Source: Claviceps africana (lineage: Eukaryota > Ascomycota > Sordariomycetes > Hypocreales > Clavicipitaceae). From it: DNA of 64,000 bases. How positions within the stretch are numbered: position 1 is the first letter of the stretch; each line of letters opens with the position of its first letter. This document shows, in pieces, positions 59,587 through 64,000 of the stretch. The stretch is taken from positions 27,090 to 91,089 of the forward strand of contig SRPY01000047.1 of the NCBI GenBank assembly GCA_018360145.1, read 5' to 3'. The translations under genes and the position numbers were made by a program. The notes under the pieces are model-generated. The model was given only the letters and a program-made list of their open reading frames with translations, was not told the origin of the DNA and did no database searches.

Positions 59587-61541
59587 ATGTTCTCTCCCCA
59601 GAGTCAACCCCAAGATGATGCCAACCTGCGGCCGTTAACAGACGAGGATCGTCAGCAACTGCTGAGATTGGTCCAGCGATATGGCGTCCCGAGCCTGTTG
59701 AGCGCTTTGACTGGATCGGCGGCATCCTGTAAGTCCAACCTCCGCCATTCGTTCAAGTCGGAGTACGCACCCAAGCTTAAAATTCGCGTGCGAAGAGAAC
59801 TGACTGACCTCAAGCTGGAAATTCACCCTGTTCAGCGACCACCTTGCCCAGCAGCGTCAGCGCTGCATCATTGCGTTGGGCTGGGTCGGATAATGCCTCT
59901 GTTCACACGCAATATACCTGGCCAGAGGTATCCCACGAAGCACGATCCTTGCACGACCCGGATCCCAGCAACATGAGCGAGCGATCTTGGCTGGACTCAC
60001 CTGCCGCAGACCCATCACCTCTACCTCTGCCTTGGGGAGACATGACTTCTGACCCATCTCCACCACTGGTGACTCCCACTTCCAAAAAGTACCAATGCCC
60101 CATGTGCTTTCTCGACAATAGCCCCGTAGGATTCGGGCGCAAAAGTGACTTCAAGAAGCACTTGCACAACTTCCACGGAGCCGATGTAGTCTGGATCTGT
60201 CGTACAAAGGGATGTCACCTGACTTTTACCACGGAGCGCGCATACAGCACTCATGCCAAGGAAGCACATCGGATGAAAGCATTACCGAACAGCACGGCAC
60301 GAACGGATTTGTGTGCCCAGCTCGTCTTCTCCTGTGGCTTTGCCACGTGCAGGGAACGCCTTTTCGAAGCCCAGTCAGCTCATGATGCACCCTCCACCCG
60401 AGATAAGCATTTCGAACATATCGCCAAGCATTTCGAGGACGGATTCGATGTAACTGAATGGGAGTTTCGCATTCAGGTCCAGAACCTGATGAGACAAACC
60501 CAGGTGAAATCCATCTGGAAGACGTGTATCTGGCCCAAGGAGAGACGCCAGCAGCTCTACTGGCGACCGCGCTCCTCGGGAGACTTGAAGCGAATGCTGG
60601 AATGTCGCCACTTGGGCAACGACATATCGACCCTTGTTCGGCTGGCTTTCATTCTTGGAACGGCACCATTTACGGATGCGGCCACGCCGCCGCCGGGCGA
60701 AATCGACATGTACTTTCAGCTTCCTTACCGCAGCTGCTGTCCTATCAACTCTCCTGGACACAACGTCGAGCCGGCAGAAATCATCAAGACGGAGGATGAC
60801 GCATCGACACCGGCCACGGCAAAGAGCCGCTCGAGCATCGCCTCGACCGTCTTCAGGCTATCCGGCCGGCACGGAAAACGGTCGTCTCGGTCCCCGACCC
60901 CCGCCACTGCAAAGGGACCTACCAGCGCCCCTACCAGCGCCCCTACCAGCGCCCCTACCAGCGTCCCTACCAGCAGCGTCCCTACCGGCAGCGTCCCTAC
61001 CGGCAGCGTCCCTGCCGGCGTCCCTGGCGGCGCTCCCCCGTGTGCCAGTACCAGCGCTGCTCCTTCCACGCCAACCCGTGGTAGCACCAGCCAGGTCGAC
61101 ACAGCCATGAGCGACGATGCGACGAATGGTCCTCATCCAGGCACGCCGTTCCCAATACCCAACGAAGCCGTCTGGCCCGTCGACGCGCCCAAGTTTGCCC
61201 CAGAGATGCCGCAAGACGTACCAAAGCAGGTCCGTTCGCCCTTTGACGAGCCCATGATTTATGCCATGCAGATGGAGCATAATCCGCATCAGTCCTACTA
61301 CAGCATGGAGACGTTCGATCCGTACCCTCAACATCAGGGTGACATTGCTCATGGCATTTACGATTATTCCATGGACCACGGCCAGACGTCCATGTCACGG
61401 CCAGCGACGCCATCCCCATACAAGCGGCCAGCATCTTGGAGCAGGGTGGTCAGCATGGAAAGCCTACGACCCACTAAGAAGGCTGCATCAAACGAAAGTT
61501 CAATGCCTCAAGAAGTAATGCCCACAATGCTGGGCCTGTAG
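59587..61541 (+). CDS. C2H2 zinc-finger protein B (paralogue of the gene at 51.1 kb)
   Basis: Two exons, 59587-59728 and 59836-61541, giving 615 residues. Exon 1 encodes a helix RQQLLRLVQRYGVPSLLSAL and ends in phase 1, as in gene A. Three finger-like units have nearly the same spacing as gene A: C-x2-C-x17-H-x4-H (from Cys135), C-x4-C-x12-H-x4-H and C-x4-C-x22-H-x3-H. The following block QVQNLMRQTQVKSIWKTCIW aligns with gene A. Around 60.92-61.03 kb the coding DNA is a 12-base minisatellite encoding PTSA/PTGSV repeats. The last 200 residues are Pro/Met/Tyr-rich, as in activation regions. It is probably a nuclear regulator; the target is unknown. A transposon-like element ends about 690 bp upstream. 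Confidence 0.88.
60918..61030 (+). repeat. Coding minisatellite in C2H2 gene B
   Basis: Twelve-base units of the CCTACCAGCGCC type, drifting to CCTACCGGCAGCGT fifteen-base units, encode PTSA, PTSS-V and PTGSV repeats in frame. Unit sizes are all multiples of three. Confidence 0.85.
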
Positions 61542-62810
61542 GCGGCAAGGACACTCTCCGTTGCTCACACTCCTGCTTCTGCCCATTGCGAGTACGAGAG
61601 CATGTTGACACTATTCGGCCTTTCGCAATAAACTTCACTGTGCCGAGCCACGGCGCGTTTCATGTCGCGGAGCACGTCTTCCAACTTTCTTCTCCTTTTT
61701 TTTTCCTCCCCCCCTTTTTCCTTTTGAGGAGCATGATCTCTTGACCAGGCGGTTTGGCTCGTCTCTTCACAATCATGGATTCTTAACGTACTCAGCACCT
61801 TATAAAGACCCGGACACACGGCACTGGCATTTTGAACATTTCTCCTTTTGTACGAGGCACGAGGCGTGTTGTACCAGACTCCTACCATTATATGAACTGA
61901 AGAAGTTGCTATTCTTGGAAAGCACGGCGTATATCTGCTGCCTACCTCGTTGACGATTTGTGTCCTTTATTGATGTGGGTGAGGCGATGGTTAGACTTGA
62001 TTCATCTCAGGCCTCCTTGACGGCGGTTGGTTGTACCATGTTTTGCACTGTTCGACTCGAAATGGCATGTCTCTTTGTCGCTTGACCTGCATTCTGCTTT
62101 TGTTTGTTTTTATTTCTTTTTCTGCCTTTTTTTTGTTTTCATCATTTCGAGATGCCACCTGTAATTTCTCAGGCACATAATTGTCGGGCGGGATCTGTAC
62201 ATGTTGACGGCTACTGGAAATATGCATATACCACGGGAGGAGTTTGTGTAAGAAACAAATAGGACCAGCGATAGGATCAGGGATAGACCAGCGATAGACC
62301 AGCGATAGAATCAGCGATAGAATCAGCGACAGTCTTTTTTGTTTTGAGGAAGTATTCTCCAACGTGTGCTTGAATACAGCTATTTTTGACCATGATTTTT
62401 CCATGGCTTTTGTCGTGGTTAGAAAACGACAATGCATGACGCTGGTTGCCTGGTGGAGCCTTGTCAGAGGCCGTGGTAGCATCTTTTGTGAGCTGTGTCG
62501 ATGGAGTTGTGGGTTCATGGTTTATGGGTTTATGAGTGCCGATTTTTGATTCATTTTTTTTTGAAATTGTTTTTGAATTTTTTTTGAAATTGTTTATTTT
62601 TCTAGCAGCTGCGGCCGAGGGAGCGCGCTTGTGGCTGTAGAAAGATGAATCCGAGCGGGTTTGTCTTTGGACGCATCGCTGGTACATTTAGGAGTCCCCC
62701 TTTTCGGCCGTGGCCATGTTTCAAGATTGGTCTTCCTAGCGATATCCAAACCCCGTCCGCCCCTCTGATGACCCTCGCCATGGCCAACGGCCCCGAGCCT
62801 ATCGAATCCA
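61542..62810. other. Intergenic, C2H2 gene B 3' side to secreted-protein 3' side
   Basis: 1.3 kb with no recognised gene. An imperfect AGACCAGCGAT/AGAATCAGCGAT array lies at about 62262-62332, and TTTTTTTTGAAATTG repeats at about 62547-62598. Frames of up to 175 codons here are unlike known proteins. Confidence 0.5.
62262..62332. repeat. Imperfect (ATAGACCAGCG/ATAGAATCAGCG)n array
   Basis: Five to six units of 11-12 bp; intergenic. Confidence 0.8.
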
Positions 62811-63252
62811 TCAAGGCTTGCCTTTGCAGACTGACCAGTCCGTGACGGCCCAGTAGCCGGGCTCGAATTCGTCGCAGCCAACCGGTGTGAAGTGCCAATT
62901 ATCGCCATCACAATGCTGGTCAGTTGAGATGATGACTGTGCACTTGGAGTTGACCTTCCAGAATTGCACGGGACCGCTGCGCGAGATGTAGGAGTGGACG
63001 TCGAGATCGAGGTGCCAGAAATTTACTCTATTTTTTTTTTTTTTTGGTTGAGTATGATGAGTATTTTATTTTCAAAAGTATCCAGCGATAGTATATGGGT
63101 AGATGCATCTGGTGGGTTATGAAGAGGGGGGGGGGAGGGAGGGCTTACAAATGAACGCAGCAATATGTAGGTTTTGCTGGAAGACCAAACGGGGTGGCCT
63201 GCGCCTCGAGGGCGTAAAGGGCTAAGCCGCCGAGGAATGTGGTGAACTTCAT
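62811..63252 (-). CDS. Small secreted cysteine-rich protein (effector-like)
   Basis: Two exons, 63252-63149 and 63027-62811, giving 106 residues. The first 20 residues, MKFTTFLGGLALYALEAQAT, are a typical signal peptide with a probable cut after AQA or nearby. The mature part has six cysteines (31, 32, 64, 74, 86 and 102) and many aromatics: FWHLDLDVHSYISRSG, QHCDGDNWHFTPVGCDEFE, GYWAVTDWSVCKGKP. The join is supported by a GTAAGC donor, a poly-A/TAG acceptor and an unbroken frame on both sides. No family is recognised with confidence; beta/gamma-crystallin-like or killer-like folds are possible. It sits between two transposon-like copies in a gene-poor region, as fungal effectors often do. 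Function is not known. Confidence 0.82.
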
Positions 63253-63674
63253 GATGTGGGAGGGGAGAGACGAAGGACGTGTGCTGGCGGTGGTGGTGCA
63301 CCGAGGTAGAATCCCAGATGAGGTTTTTTTTTACAAAGCAAAGGGGAGGAGTTGGTTGGAGCACGTCATCGTTGTATACAGATATGCATATATATTTACA
63401 GTGGTGGGCAGATTAATTTTTGAACGGCCGATCCTGTTTATCGCCGTGGGTGTAGTAGACGAATAAGAGGCGCGGTTTCTCTTGCTTGGAGAACCCGTGA
63501 TGAGACGGCTCCAGTTATGCCGGGGTGGCCGGGACGAAGGATCTTGTTACACTAGGGAAAAAACGGATATAATCACGTTATGTAAATTAGCGCTGTTGAG
63601 CAGCGTTTTGCGGCACCAGATCTATAGCGGCAATTGTTGCATTAATGCGGCTCCTTGGATCAATCTACACGGTA
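63253..63674. promoter_or_regulatory. Upstream region of the secreted-protein gene
   Basis: 422 bp between the start codon of the secreted protein and the left end of element B. The promoter must lie here or inside the element. No other gene seen. Confidence 0.5.
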
Positions 63675-64000
63675 CAGCCCTTGGATGATTTTACACATAT
63701 ACATGACATAGGGAGTCTACAGCTCAGCTGGGGTTTTTGCGAGTAGCTCAGCTAGGTCGGGGTGTCGTACCTCAGTTAACCTAGGAAACCGGTAGAGCTA
63801 TGCATTATAATTTAATTAGCTATAGTATTTCTTAAAGCCTATATTTATTTCCTAAGGCCTATATACACTAAAAGTGTTTTTTTTTTAGTTTATATACTAA
63901 ATATCTATAGCTAATTTTATTTTAATTTTATTTAAAATTAATTTAAAATTAATTTAATATAAAGCTAAGTAAATTAATCTTAATAACCTCTTTTATTATA
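63675..64000. mobile_element. MITE-like element, copy B (runs off the window)
   Basis: It begins CAGCCCTTGGATGATTTTAC and continues ACATATACATGACATAGGG, close to the left end of copy A (about 5 differences in 39 bases), and is preceded by GTA as copy A is. From about 63.80 kb the DNA becomes very AT-rich, again like copy A, with shared words such as AGGCCTATA or AGGCCTTA. About 80 bases between the end and the AT-rich part (63711-63795) are not in copy A. The right end is outside the window, so completeness is unknown. Confidence 0.65.

Noticed and set aside
61991..62518. 175-codon minus-strand frame beside the secreted-protein gene
   Set aside because: Includes the translated 11-12-bp array (LSLILSLILSLV) and otherwise lacks protein-like pattern.
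63690..63800. tRNA-like A-box words (TAGCTCAGCTAGG) in element B, possible SINE head
   Set aside because: No B box at the expected distance and no cloverleaf could be drawn; the words probably belong to the element's sub-terminal part.

Overview
This window reads as nuclear DNA of a filamentous ascomycete, most likely a Sordariomycete of the Hypocreales type. The genes have short spliceosomal introns (about 50-290 nt) with GT..AG ends and CTAAC-like branch points. The proteins are fungal: VPS35, TIM44, OLA1, an HMT1-type ABC transporter, galactokinase, a fungal metallothionein and fungal C2H2 proteins. Intergenic DNA is full of microsatellites and TACCTAGGTA-type motifs, and two short AT-rich blocks look like mutated (RIP-type) transposon DNA. 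I cannot name the species.

Left and centre (about 0.7-41.8 kb) is a gene-dense housekeeping region. In order: a VPS9-ankyrin-PX Rab GEF (-), VPS35 (+), a TRE/transferrin-receptor-like pseudopeptidase with a PY motif (+), a membrane MAPR/cytochrome-b5-like protein (-), the GTPase/ATPase OLA1 (-) with a probable box C/D snoRNA inside an intron, a PPPDE/DeSI isopeptidase (+), mitochondrial ribosomal protein uS11m (-), TIM44 (+), myo-inositol oxygenase (-), an HMT1-like half ABC transporter (+), the TPR co-chaperone SGT2 (-), a MARCH-type RING-CH membrane E3 (-), a 29-residue metallothionein (-), an interrupted unknown gene (-) and galactokinase (+). Two divergent pairs share a theme: Rab GEF/VPS35 (endosome) and uS11m/TIM44 (mitochondrion).

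Right (about 41.8-64 kb) is very different. It is gene-poor and rich in simple repeats. It holds only two paralogous C2H2 zinc-finger genes, a small secreted cysteine-rich protein gene on the minus strand, and two copies of a transposon-like element. One element copy is complete (436 bp, with inverted termini); the other runs off the window end. The secreted protein lies between the two copies, as expected of an accessory or effector-type compartment.

Several real genes have exons too short to show as long open frames and were found by reading splice sites: the metallothionein, the secreted protein, the MAPR first exon, the SGT2 first exon (only the start codon) and the small NBD exon of the ABC transporter. 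All exon joins given here were checked by hand for frame and total length; none has transcript support.
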